A DNA stretch of 64,000 nt from an uncultured Lutibacter sp. (lineage in GTDB: Bacteria; Bacteroidota; Bacteroidia; Flavobacteriales; Flavobacteriaceae). The position numbers and the translations under genes are program-made. The notes beneath the pieces are model-generated. The model saw nothing but the letters and a program-made list of their open reading frames with translations, made no database searches and was not told the origin of the DNA. Positions 26,797 to 35,191 of the stretch are shown here, in pieces (positions within the stretch are counted from its first letter, which is position 1; each line of letters begins with the position of its first letter). The stretch covers positions 248,001-312,000 of the forward strand of contig NZ_CANLZZ010000002.1 of assembly GCF_947495725.1 (NCBI RefSeq), in the 5' to 3' direction.

Positions 26797-27450
26797 TCAT
26801 TGTAAAAAGTTAATTTTTTCCATATCTATCCATTTTTCTTGAATGGAACTTTCCGGACTTGTACGTTGGAATTTAGCCACATACTCTTGCCACTCATTTT
26901 CACGTGGAAGTTTCTGCCATTTAGGACCTGCTTTTTCTAAATCAAAATTCGGTTTAGTGTCCATTATCAAAATGGCTTGGTTACCGTTTAAATATATTTC
27001 CATATCCTTAACACCAACAGATTTCATGTTTGAGGTTATTTCTGGCCAAGCTTTACCTATGCTGTGAGCTTTTTTATATTCAGCTATTAAATTTGGATCT
27101 TCTTCTAAAAGTAACGTCCAAACAAATCTTTTAATGTTTCCTAATTTTGTTTTTAATTGTCCTTCGTTAGCTAAATAAATCTCAGTTTGATCTAATTCAT
27201 AAATGCGTTCTAAAGCTTTAGGTTGAAGTAGCCCTTTTTCAAATACTTTTTTCACATCATTAAAGCTCTTATTTGGAAGCACATCCACAATAAAAAAATA
27301 TTGATTTCCCTTTTGATATCCTTCTAAATTTAAAATTCCATTAGCATTTATTTTTTCTATATCATTCTTAAAAAAAGCAGATATAGTTTGTCTTGAAACA
27401 GTTTTTAAAAAAAAGGTAAAACGTCTAAATTGATTGATTGAATATTCCAT
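26797..27450 (-). CDS. Tandem L-rhamnose/L-fucose mutarotase-domain protein
   Basis: The 217-residue protein contains two copies of the about 105-residue RhaM/COG3254 fold. The C-terminal copy (107-215) is canonical: KRFVWTLLLEEDPNLIAEYKKAH with His129, AWPEITSNMKSVGVKDMEIYLNGNQAILIMDTK. The N-terminal copy (8-95) aligns with it (FRRFTFFLK; GILNLEGYQKGNQYFFIVDV) but lacks the His and Trp-Pro of the active site. The family interconverts anomers of L-rhamnose or L-fucose to speed uptake or oxidation. Most members are single-domain, so this looks like an internal duplication with one dead half. It is 6 bases after fucP and 24 before GH29. Confidence 0.8.
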   Translation of the reverse strand: MEYSINQFRRFTFFLKTVSRQTISAFFKNDIEKINANGILNLEGYQKGNQYFFIVDVLPNKSFNDVKKVFEKGLLQPKALERIYELDQTEIYLANEGQLKTKLGNIKRFVWTLLLEEDPNLIAEYKKAHSIGKAWPEITSNMKSVGVKDMEIYLNGNQAILIMDTKPNFDLEKAGPKWQKLPRENEWQEYVAKFQRTSPESSIQEKWIDMEKINFLQ

Positions 27451-27456
27451 AAGAAT

Positions 27457-28743
27457 CTAGTTTGAAACTTCAGACCTTTCTTTAATATTTACTTTATGCC
27501 CTGCAATAGCAAAAAATAGTAAATAGACATAGCAAATAAGTGGAATAATAAACGAATAACGAATGTTGTAAACGTCAGAAATATACCCCATTAATGGTGG
27601 GACAATGGCGCCACCAACAATTCCTAAAAGGAATACTGAAGAACCTGTTTTAGTATATCCACCTAAATCTTTCATACTCAAGCTAAAAATAATGGGATAC
27701 ACTATCGATGTAAATAGCCCTACAGAGGCCAAGCATCCTAAAGAGAAATACCCACTTGAAGTCATTGCAATAGAAACCATTGCAAAGGCGCCAATACTGC
27801 AAAAAGCTAACACTCTTGCTGGTTTAAATATATTCAATATATAAACTCCAACTAATCGACCAAGCAAAACCAAAGCCATAAAAATGGTGATAAAAATTGC
27901 TGAATTTTGCTCTGTCAAGTCTGGAATATCTAACCATTTTGCATAACGAATAATAAAACTAACAATACCAACTTCGGCACCTACATAAAAGAATTCTGCT
28001 CCAACACCATAAAGAGTATGCTTGAATTTTAAAATATCTTTTAGAGGCTTTTTCTCTGAAGAATTATCGTCACCATCTTTTATTTCAGGTAAGTTTACAA
28101 AAAGTACAACAATCGCTATCAAGGCAAGAATACCTCCTAATATTAAATAGGGTGCTTTAACCAAATCTGCTTCGCCTGTTAAAAAAGTCTGTAACTCTGC
28201 ACTCGAAAAAGAATCAATGGTTGTTTGTTCAATATCTACTTCGTGGAGTAAAAGTTTTGCAGCAAGAAAAGGCGCAATGGTTGCACCTAACGAACCTATT
28301 GCTGCAGATAAACTCAATCTGCTGGAAGCTCCATCTGGGTCCCCTAATTTTGTAATATAAGGGGATGCAGTTACTTCTAAAATAGCGAAACCAGCGGCCA
28401 TGATAAACAATGCCGCTAAAAAGAAAGAATAGATTCTAGTTTCTGCAGCTGGAAAGAATAAAAAAGCTCCTAACGCTGCAACTATTAAACCGGTGATAAT
28501 TCCTGTTCGATATCCTTTTTTCTGGATATACCAACCAGCGGGCAGCGCTACAATAAAATAGGCTCCAAAAAATGCGGATTGAACTAACGAGGACTCAAAA
28601 TCGGTTAATTCGCATGCTCGCTTCAAATGTGGAATAAGGACGTCGTTAATATTCCTACTTAAATTCCAAAAAAACATCAATAACATAATGATGATTAATG
28701 GAACAAGATATTTTGAAGTTGTTATACTTTTTGATTTGGACAT
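27457..28743 (-). CDS. fucP: FucP-like L-fucose:H+ symporter (MFS)
   Basis: The 428-residue protein has 12 membrane helices with FucP-type landmarks: SLVQSAFFGAYFIVALPAGWYIQKKGYRTGIITGL in helices 1-2 with the conserved loop, ILEVTASPYITKLGDPDGASSRLSLSAAIGSLGATIAPFLA in helix 4-5, and GGYTKTGSSVFLLGIVGGAIVPPLMGYISDVYN near the end. FucP carries L-fucose and, in some bacteria, L-galactose or arabinose with a proton. It lies between the dehydrogenase and mutarotase genes in the operon, so the sugar released by GH29/GH117 enters the cytosol here. Orthologues for other hexoses share the same motifs, so specificity rests mainly on context. Confidence 0.88.
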   Translation of the reverse strand: MSKSKSITTSKYLVPLIIIMLLMFFWNLSRNINDVLIPHLKRACELTDFESSLVQSAFFGAYFIVALPAGWYIQKKGYRTGIITGLIVAALGAFLFFPAAETRIYSFFLAALFIMAAGFAILEVTASPYITKLGDPDGASSRLSLSAAIGSLGATIAPFLAAKLLLHEVDIEQTTIDSFSSAELQTFLTGEADLVKAPYLILGGILALIAIVVLFVNLPEIKDGDDNSSEKKPLKDILKFKHTLYGVGAEFFYVGAEVGIVSFIIRYAKWLDIPDLTEQNSAIFITIFMALVLLGRLVGVYILNIFKPARVLAFCSIGAFAMVSIAMTSSGYFSLGCLASVGLFTSIVYPIIFSLSMKDLGGYTKTGSSVFLLGIVGGAIVPPLMGYISDVYNIRYSFIIPLICYVYLLFFAIAGHKVNIKERSEVSN

Positions 28744-28769
28744 AGTTGAATATTGTTTGGTGTAAATTA

Positions 28770-29786
28770 TTATAGCTCAATTACGGCTTTAATTAAATCT
28801 TTATGGGTGTACAGTTTTTCAAATTCTGTTGGAACATCATCAAAACTCATTCTATGAGTAATAAATGATGTGGCATTAATTTTACCTGCTTCAATTAATC
28901 TAATAATTCGACTAAAATCTTCACCCATTGCAGCTCTACTAGCTTTTAAGGTTAATTCTTTTTTATGAAAATTAGGATCGTTAAAAACTACATCACCCAT
29001 AAAAAGACCAATAAATACAATAGTTCCGCCTGCAGCTGCATATTTAAAGGTGTTCATCATAGATGTTGAATTTCCTGTAGCGTCTAAAACAATGGTTGGT
29101 AAATCGCCATCTAATAATTCAGCTAGTGATTCTTCTACATCTCCAAGTGCATTGATAGTATCACTTATTTTAGTAATCTCTTTGCATTTTTCAAGCTTTA
29201 CATCATCAATATCCATAGCAATAACTCTTGCTCCTGTTAATTGTGCAAACTGAATAGTTCCTAAACCAATTGGACCTGCTCCAATTACCAAAACAATATC
29301 GTTGTGTGATATTTGTGCTCTATCTACCGCATGACAGCCTATTGCTAGAGGCTCTATCATTGCTAATTGATCTTCCGTTAAGGTGTTAGATACATGTAAA
29401 AACTTAGCTGGATATTTAAAATACTCTTGCATTCCTCCATCTACATGCACACCCAAAACTCTTAAATTATCACCACAATTTGGCTTTCCATTTCTTACAG
29501 CTTGGTTTACACCCTCATTGTAATATGGCTCAACAGAACATTGGTCTCCAACGTTTACGGTTTCAACATCATTTGCTATTGCAACTACTTCTACAGCTAG
29601 TTCATGACCTAAAATTCTAGGGTAACTAAAAAAAGGTTGACTTCCATTAAATGCGTGTAAATCTGTTCCACAAACACCGATTTTTTTTACTTTAACCAAA
29701 GCTTCTCCTGGCAAAAGTGTTTTATCAAGTTCAGGGATTTGCAATGCTTCCCATTTTCCTGGTTCATTCAATCTTATTGCTTTCAT
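28770..29786 (-). CDS. Zinc-dependent MDR alcohol/sugar dehydrogenase with reduced structural-zinc lobe
   Basis: The 338-residue medium-chain dehydrogenase has catalytic zinc ligands Cys39 (GVCGTDLHAF) and His61-Glu62 (ILGHELAVEV), and a Rossmann motif VIGAGPIGLGTIQFA near 167-181. The structural zinc lobe, normally four closely spaced cysteines, keeps only Cys83 and Cys104 (QCSVEPYYNEG, KPNCGDNLRVLG), so that zinc is probably absent. Relatives oxidise secondary hydroxyls of sugars or sugar acids (L-threonine, L-idonate, L-galactonate dehydrogenases). In the operon its start overlaps the AKR stop by 4 bases. It may oxidise a 2-keto-3-deoxy acid or L-galactonate; the step is not determined. 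Confidence 0.85.
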   Translation of the reverse strand: MKAIRLNEPGKWEALQIPELDKTLLPGEALVKVKKIGVCGTDLHAFNGSQPFFSYPRILGHELAVEVVAIANDVETVNVGDQCSVEPYYNEGVNQAVRNGKPNCGDNLRVLGVHVDGGMQEYFKYPAKFLHVSNTLTEDQLAMIEPLAIGCHAVDRAQISHNDIVLVIGAGPIGLGTIQFAQLTGARVIAMDIDDVKLEKCKEITKISDTINALGDVEESLAELLDGDLPTIVLDATGNSTSMMNTFKYAAAGGTIVFIGLFMGDVVFNDPNFHKKELTLKASRAAMGEDFSRIIRLIEAGKINATSFITHRMSFDDVPTEFEKLYTHKDLIKAVIEL

Positions 29787-30721
29787 GATATTATTATTTC
29801 TGTAATTTCATTAAAAATTTGTTCTGGTAATTTCCCAGCATTCCAATCATCAATAGTTGCTTTTATTTGTTCAGGTGTTCTTGCACCCATTACCACCCTG
29901 TCTGCTTCTTTTATGGAAAATAAATAACGTTGAGAAAGTGTAGCTAAAGACATTTTGTATTTATCTGCAACTTCTTTAACTCTAATAGCGTTTTCCAAAT
30001 CTAATTGAGTAATCCATTCACCATCAACGCCATCTTTTTTGTAAGTTTCAAAACGATTTCCTAATAATGAAAAGTGTAGGGCAGAAGCTGCGTAATAAGT
30101 AATTCCTTCATTGTGATATTTTTGAATTTCTCCATTAAAAGCAGATAAATTACAAGCATCCATATGTAAAAAACCAGAAACTACATCAAAGTTTTCTTTG
30201 GTTACAAAAGGCATAAATTCTTGAGAAGGATTTCCACCAACTCCTAAAGATTTAACCAACCCTTCAGATTTAAATCCTTTTAAGGTATTTAAAACTTCAT
30301 CAATATTTCCCATAGGAACCAATTGAGGTTCGTGTAAAAACAATAAGTCTATTTGGTCTAAACCTAATGTTTTTAAGCTATTATCTAGACTTCGTTTCAT
30401 ACCATCTGTACTGTAATCTAGTTTCACTTCAAAAGCATCTTTTCCTTTTAAGCGTCCAATTTTAGTACTTATAAAAGGTTTTTTGCCTTTCCATTCTTTT
30501 AAAGCCATTCCTACATAATATTCTGCGTTTGCATAAGAAGGAGCGGTATCTAAAGCTTCAATTCCATGTTTAAAAGAATACAATAAAGCATCAATAGAAT
30601 CACGCTGATCTACTTTTCCCCAAACACCTCCTAAACCAGAAGTTCCGTAAACTAGTCGGCTTTCGTTGTTAAATGCAGGGCTTTTTGAGTAATCACCAGT
30701 TATATATGTTGGTTTTTTCAT
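29783..30721 (-). CDS. Aldo/keto reductase, L-fucose/L-galactose 1-dehydrogenase-like
   Basis: The 312-residue AKR has the complete tetrad: Asp58 and Tyr63 (ALDTAPSYANAEYYVGMAL), Lys87 (FISTKIGRL) and His130 (LLFLHEP). The Rossmann-like end VVMGARTPEQIKATIDDW binds NAD(P). The start SRLVYGTSGLGGVWG matches the D-threo-aldose 1-dehydrogenase group, which oxidises L-fucose or L-galactose to the lactone. It lies between SDR and MDR genes (10-base gap and 4-base overlap). I infer it catalyses the first oxidation of the imported sugar to an aldono-lactone. A lactonase is not encoded nearby. Confidence 0.85.
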   Translation of the reverse strand: MKKPTYITGDYSKSPAFNNESRLVYGTSGLGGVWGKVDQRDSIDALLYSFKHGIEALDTAPSYANAEYYVGMALKEWKGKKPFISTKIGRLKGKDAFEVKLDYSTDGMKRSLDNSLKTLGLDQIDLLFLHEPQLVPMGNIDEVLNTLKGFKSEGLVKSLGVGGNPSQEFMPFVTKENFDVVSGFLHMDACNLSAFNGEIQKYHNEGITYYAASALHFSLLGNRFETYKKDGVDGEWITQLDLENAIRVKEVADKYKMSLATLSQRYLFSIKEADRVVMGARTPEQIKATIDDWNAGKLPEQIFNEITEIIIS

Positions 30722-30731
30722 TGTTTTTAAT

Positions 30732-31493
30732 TTAAAAATTTACGGTTGCACCACCATCAACAGGTAATACAACTCCTGTTATGTATTTTGCACCTTCAGA
30801 ACTTAAAAATACAGCTGCATTACCAATATCGCTAGTTTGTCCAAAATGGTCCATAGCAATTCGATTAGTTATTTGTTGTTTTCTCTCTTGATCGTTATTA
30901 ATAGCATTTAAAAACATGTTAGATTCTATCCATCCTGGAGCAATTGCATTTACACGTACATTACTTGTAGAATATTCTGTTACCAAAGCGTTAACGAGTC
31001 CTGTTAGTGCTGTTTTAGATGTTCCGTAAGCTACCACTTTATCAATGCCAAATAATCCTGCCATAGAACCAATCATTATAATTGATCCTTTTTTTCTTGG
31101 AAGCATATATTTTGCACATTCGCGAGTTAAAGCGAAAACAGACATTACATTGGTTTGTAAGATTCTTTCAAAATCTTCATCGGCAGTATCTTGAGCCATT
31201 CCTTTATAATGGATTCCAGCATTGTTTACCAAAATTTCTAATGGTCCAATATTAGTTTCAATATCTTTTACCAAGTTTGGAATTTCCTTTTTATTGGTAA
31301 TATCATTTACACGATAATGTGCATTTTTTCCTAATTCAGCCACTGCTTCTTCTAGAACTTCTTCTCTTCTGCCGGTTAAAACTACTGTAGCTCCAGCTTC
31401 AATATATGCTTTTGCAATACCAAGTCCAATTCCTGTTCCACCACCGGTAATTAATGCAATTTTATTCTCTAATGAAAAAACTTCTAATCCCAT
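30732..31493 (-). CDS. Classical SDR dehydrogenase, probable keto-deoxy sugar acid dehydrogenase
   Basis: The 253-residue short-chain dehydrogenase has NAD(P) motif TGGGTGIG at 16-23, NNAG at 90-93 and catalytic Ser143, Tyr156 and Lys160 (IGSMAGLFGIDKVVAYGTSKTAL). In the non-phosphorylating L-fucose route an SDR oxidises 2-keto-3-deoxy-L-fuconate at C4, and this is the best candidate for that step. KduD/gluconate 5-dehydrogenase-like enzymes have the same architecture and cannot be excluded. It begins 1 base after the enolase stop and precedes the AKR by 10 bases. Confidence 0.88.
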   Translation of the reverse strand: MGLEVFSLENKIALITGGGTGIGLGIAKAYIEAGATVVLTGRREEVLEEAVAELGKNAHYRVNDITNKKEIPNLVKDIETNIGPLEILVNNAGIHYKGMAQDTADEDFERILQTNVMSVFALTRECAKYMLPRKKGSIIMIGSMAGLFGIDKVVAYGTSKTALTGLVNALVTEYSTSNVRVNAIAPGWIESNMFLNAINNDQERKQQITNRIAMDHFGQTSDIGNAAVFLSSEGAKYITGVVLPVDGGATVNF

Positions 31494-31494
31494 A

Positions 31495-32577
31495 TTATTT
31501 TATTTCAGTTAAACAATCATCTATAAAATTGAATCCCCAACCAGGTAAATCGTGTGGTTGTGCACAACCATCTTTAAGCACCATTGGATTGTCAATTAAT
31601 GGATCTACCCAATCAAAAGATTCTGCACCAACTCCATTTGGAATTGTACACAATAACGGTACATCATAATCTTTATAATAATGAGGTAATACTGGTAAGT
31701 TGAAACTTTGAGCTAATGCAGCACTTTCACGCCATTTTTCTACACCACCAATTCTTAAAATATCTGGTTGCCAAATATCTAATGCATTTCTACTAGCCAA
31801 TTCTCTTAAAGGTAAAGTGTCAAATTCGCGCTCACCCATAGCTAAAGAAATACCTGCTTGGTTCTTTAAAATTTCAAATGCTTGAAAGTTTTGGTGATTA
31901 ACAGGCTCTTCAAACCAGTTTATATTTAGTTCCTTTGCTTGACGAGATAATTTCATTGCAGAAGGTAAATCCATACCTTGGTTAGCATCCATCATAATAT
32001 CAACTTTATCACCTACAGCATCACGTACCAAGCGTAAACGCTCTACATCGGTACTTACTTTTGGTGAACCAACTTTAATTTTTACTGCTTTAAATCCTCT
32101 ATTGGCGTAATCTGTAACTTCTTCGATAAGTTCGTCAATAGAATAAGAAATCCAACCTCCACTGCCATAAATAGATACTTTTTCTTTACATACACCCAGA
32201 ATTTTATGAACAGGTTGGTTTAAAGTTTTACCCCAAGCATCCCACATTGCAATATTTACTGCAGCTTGAGCCCATCTATTAATACCTTGATTACCAAAAT
32301 ATTCTCCTAAATGATTTAATTTGTCATATACAATTCCCATTTCGTTGGTTTTATGTCCAATAATATGCGGAATGACATCTTTCAAAGCTCCAACAATAGC
32401 ATTTGGCGAATACTGAAATGATAATAAATAAGACTCTCCAACCACACCATTTTCTAGTTGAATTCGAAGTATTAAAAACGAAATTTCTGTTAGCGTATGG
32501 GTAGCATCCGAAATTGGTTTTTTTAAAGGTGTAGATGCTTTAAAAATTTTAAGGTCTCTTATTTCTAAATTTTTCAT
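31495..32577 (-). CDS. Enolase-superfamily (mandelate racemase subgroup) sugar-acid dehydratase or cycloisomerase
   Basis: The 360-residue protein has the catalytic set Lys166-x-Lys168 (FKAVKIKVG), Asp197 (MMDANQGMD), Glu223 (WFEEPVNH), Glu249 (MGEREFD), Asp271 region (DIWQPDILRIGG) and His299 (LPHYYKDY), all offset by 2 from mandelate racemase. Such enzymes abstract the proton next to a carboxylate and dehydrate acids such as L-fuconate; close lengths also occur in 3,6-anhydro-L-galactonate cycloisomerase. Typical L-fuconate dehydratases are longer (about 440), so the assignment is open. It is the first gene of the operon, next to the AraC promoter region. Confidence 0.85.
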   Translation of the reverse strand: MKNLEIRDLKIFKASTPLKKPISDATHTLTEISFLILRIQLENGVVGESYLLSFQYSPNAIVGALKDVIPHIIGHKTNEMGIVYDKLNHLGEYFGNQGINRWAQAAVNIAMWDAWGKTLNQPVHKILGVCKEKVSIYGSGGWISYSIDELIEEVTDYANRGFKAVKIKVGSPKVSTDVERLRLVRDAVGDKVDIMMDANQGMDLPSAMKLSRQAKELNINWFEEPVNHQNFQAFEILKNQAGISLAMGEREFDTLPLRELASRNALDIWQPDILRIGGVEKWRESAALAQSFNLPVLPHYYKDYDVPLLCTIPNGVGAESFDWVDPLIDNPMVLKDGCAQPHDLPGWGFNFIDDCLTEIK

Positions 32578-32657
32578 TTTAAATTAGGTATTTATTGATG
32601 CAAATATCATTAATTTGTTTGTTGAATTAATATAGAATATTACACTAACTATGTACT

Positions 32658-32675
32658 ATATTGATTAATATTGAT
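32658..32675. promoter_or_regulatory. Direct repeats in divergent promoter, probable AraC operator
   Basis: ATATTGAT occurs at 32658-32665 and again at 32668-32675, a direct repeat with a 10-base period as AraC-family proteins bind. ATTGAT-like half sites recur at 32595-32600 and inverted (ATCAAT) at 32693-32698. The region lies between the enolase-first operon (leftward) and the AraC gene (rightward). Confidence 0.45.
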
Positions 32676-32726
32676 TTTACTTTTAAATTTACATCAATAG
32701 TTTGCATTTTTTAGTATTTTTATTTT

Positions 32727-33578
32727 ATGAAGGCTCAATTAAAACAAGTTACTACATCACCAAATAATTCATTTAAAGTTAAACTATTTGAGGAGAAAGA
32801 ATTTAAGGCTGAATGGCATTTTCACCCACAATATGAACTCACTTTTATGATTCAAAGTTCAGGAATAAGATATGTTGGAGATTCTATGCAGCAATTTAAT
32901 AGGGGTGATTTGGTTTTGGTAGGAAAAAATGTTCCACATTCTTGGAAAACTATTGATGCTAAAAATAAGCCTGTTAAATGCGTAATAATTCAATGGGATG
33001 ATTCATTATTACTCAATTGGCTTGATAAACCTGAATTTACAAGTATTAAAAAACTCTTGTCAAAATCGAGTTATGGGATTTCTTTTGATGTTGAAACTGC
33101 TCTTTCTCTTGAAAATTCGTTTAGTGCCATTTATGAACAAAGTCCATTTGAGCGAATATTAACTTTTTTAAACATTTTAAATGTTTTGGCTACAAGTGCT
33201 TCAATTGAATTACTAGCAGGGCCAAGTTTTGGAAAAGATCTTTCTTTAAAAGAAAGTACAAGAGTAAATGTAATTAATAGTTATATTAAAGATAATTTCC
33301 AAAATGAACCTTCGTTAACCGAACTATCAAATAAGTTATCTCTAAGTAAAGAAGCTTTTTGCCGTTTTTTTAAAAAAACATTTGACAAAACATATTCAAG
33401 TTATGTTAATGAATATAAAATAACCATTGCTAGTAAAATGCTAATAGAAACAGATTTGTCTGTATCACAAGTAGGGTATGCCTCAGGGTTTAACAATTTA
33501 TCTTTTTTTTATAGGCAGTTTAAAAAGTACAAGCAAAAATCTCCTAATGCTTATAGGCAATTATATCAACGAATTTAA
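32727..33578 (+). CDS. AraC-family regulator of the fucose-type operon
   Basis: The 283-residue protein has an N-terminal cupin ligand-binding domain (FHPQYELTFMIQSSGIRYVGDSMQQFNRGDLVLVGKNVPHSW) and a C-terminal double helix-turn-helix from about 185: NSYIKDNFQNEPSLTELSNKLSLSKEAFCRFFKKTFDKTYSSYVNEYKITIASKML, then VSQVGYASGFNNLSFFYRQFKKYKQKSPNAYRQ. It is transcribed away from the ten-gene operon and shares a 149-base promoter region holding direct repeats. It likely senses a sugar or sugar acid of the pathway and activates the operon. Confidence 0.9.
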   Translation: MKAQLKQVTTSPNNSFKVKLFEEKEFKAEWHFHPQYELTFMIQSSGIRYVGDSMQQFNRGDLVLVGKNVPHSWKTIDAKNKPVKCVIIQWDDSLLLNWLDKPEFTSIKKLLSKSSYGISFDVETALSLENSFSAIYEQSPFERILTFLNILNVLATSASIELLAGPSFGKDLSLKESTRVNVINSYIKDNFQNEPSLTELSNKLSLSKEAFCRFFKKTFDKTYSSYVNEYKITIASKMLIETDLSVSQVGYASGFNNLSFFYRQFKKYKQKSPNAYRQLYQRI

Positions 33579-33701
33579 TTTAGTCAATTGGATTTAATTT
33601 GCCATTTTTAATGAGGAGTTTGAAGTAAATGTTTTATAAAACACAATAAATATATAGAAAAATCTAAATTTTAAAATGAAATTATTAATACCATTTGAAT
33701 A

Positions 33702-35153
33702 ATGAAAACCTTTAAACTTACAATTCTATTTTTGCTACAATGCTTTTTGATTTATGGTCAACAAGAGAAAAAACCAAACATCATTTTTTTGATGATAGAT
33801 GATTGCAGCGCTGTTGAATTCTCTTGTTATGCAACATCAAAACACGCTTCTGGAAATAAAACTCCAGTAATTGATGCTTTGGCTTATGAAGGCGTACAAT
33901 TCACTACGTGTTGGGCTTCTCCATTATGTATGCCAGCAAGAGCCATGTTAATGTCCGGTAAATACGGTTCAAAAACAGGGGTGTTTGGCAACAAGTTGAG
34001 TAACCATAATCCAAATTTTGCAAAAAAACATATACCAATGTCTAAAGTTTTAAAAGATGAAGGATATGAAACTGCTATTTCAGGAAAATGGCATTTACCG
34101 GGTAATGCAGGGCAAAAAGAGTATGGGTTTGATGAATATTCCCTATTAGGAGGCTATTTTAATCCCTTTGAAGGTAAAGTAGTTTGGGATGGGCTTTGGT
34201 TTTCTTGGTCTAAACCTTCTGAAACTTTTAAAGACAAGGCAATAATAGGGAGTAAAAAAGGACAATATCCTGCACTCTATTGGAACGGATGTGTAATAAA
34301 TAATGGTGAATTACAACCTAGTGATACTAACACTTTTGCGCCAGATATTTGTCAAAAATTCGCATTAGATTTTATTAAAAAAGAACGAGATAAACCTTTC
34401 TTTTTATATTACCCAATGGTTTTGCCACACGATCCTTGGTTTGAAACGCCAGTTGCAAATAGTACTAATAAAAGATCTAAACCTGGTTTTAGCTCCCAAA
34501 TTAAGCGATTAGAATATTATGTAGACGAATTAGTGCAAACATTAAAAGAGTCAAATGTTTATGATAATACAATTATATTTTTTACCGCAGACAATGCAAC
34601 TTTAGCTAATGGAAAGGGTTCTTGTTCAGAACTTGGAGTTCGGGTGCCACTTATTGTTTTTGGAGGCGCACTTAAAAATAAAGGAGTTAGCGATGTTATG
34701 GTTGATTTTACCGATATGTATCCAACAGTTTTAGAAGTTGCAGGTGTTAATACTTCAAGCATAAAAGAATTAGACGGTGTAAGTTTTAAACCTGTTCTTG
34801 AAAACAAACCATTTAAGGAAAAACCTTATGTATTTAGTTTTTTAGACTTAGAGAGAACGGTAAGAACAAAAAAATATATGATGGATGGCCACGGAGGTAT
34901 TTGGAAGTGTGCACCATCTGGAAATTTATTAGATTATACACCTATGGAGGAAAGCGAAAAAACTCAACAAATTAGGGCTGAACTCACCAAAATAATAAAG
35001 TCTTTTAAACTACCATCAATTGAAATGTTCGGAAATGAGAGAATTGAAAAGGCTCGTGGCAATTATAATTGGCCTTCTTTTCATTCAACCACTTTAGCAG
35101 CCTATAAAAATGGCGATAACTGGATGTATAATAAACGAAGATTAAAAGAATAA
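33702..35153 (+). CDS. Exported S1-type sulfatase, copy 2
   Basis: The 483-residue protein has a signal peptide (KTFKLTILFLLQCFLIYGQQ) and metal-binding Asp33-Asp34 (LMIDDCSAVEF). The formylglycine motif C76-M-P-A-R80 (SPLCMPARAMLMSGKYG) has Ala in place of the common Ser, which is tolerated in C-x-P-x-R sulfatases. FFTADNATLANGKGSCSELGVRVPLIVFGG is the second metal and substrate loop. It is clearly a different subfamily from copy 1 (different loops, shorter). It likely desulfates another position of the same glycan. It follows the AraC gene by 123 bases and precedes the beta-helix lipoprotein by 8. Confidence 0.92.
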   Translation: MKTFKLTILFLLQCFLIYGQQEKKPNIIFLMIDDCSAVEFSCYATSKHASGNKTPVIDALAYEGVQFTTCWASPLCMPARAMLMSGKYGSKTGVFGNKLSNHNPNFAKKHIPMSKVLKDEGYETAISGKWHLPGNAGQKEYGFDEYSLLGGYFNPFEGKVVWDGLWFSWSKPSETFKDKAIIGSKKGQYPALYWNGCVINNGELQPSDTNTFAPDICQKFALDFIKKERDKPFFLYYPMVLPHDPWFETPVANSTNKRSKPGFSSQIKRLEYYVDELVQTLKESNVYDNTIIFFTADNATLANGKGSCSELGVRVPLIVFGGALKNKGVSDVMVDFTDMYPTVLEVAGVNTSSIKELDGVSFKPVLENKPFKEKPYVFSFLDLERTVRTKKYMMDGHGGIWKCAPSGNLLDYTPMEESEKTQQIRAELTKIIKSFKLPSIEMFGNERIEKARGNYNWPSFHSTTLAAYKNGDNWMYNKRRLKE

Positions 35154-35191
35154 CAACTACAGTGTTAAAACAAATATTAAAAAAAGCAACT

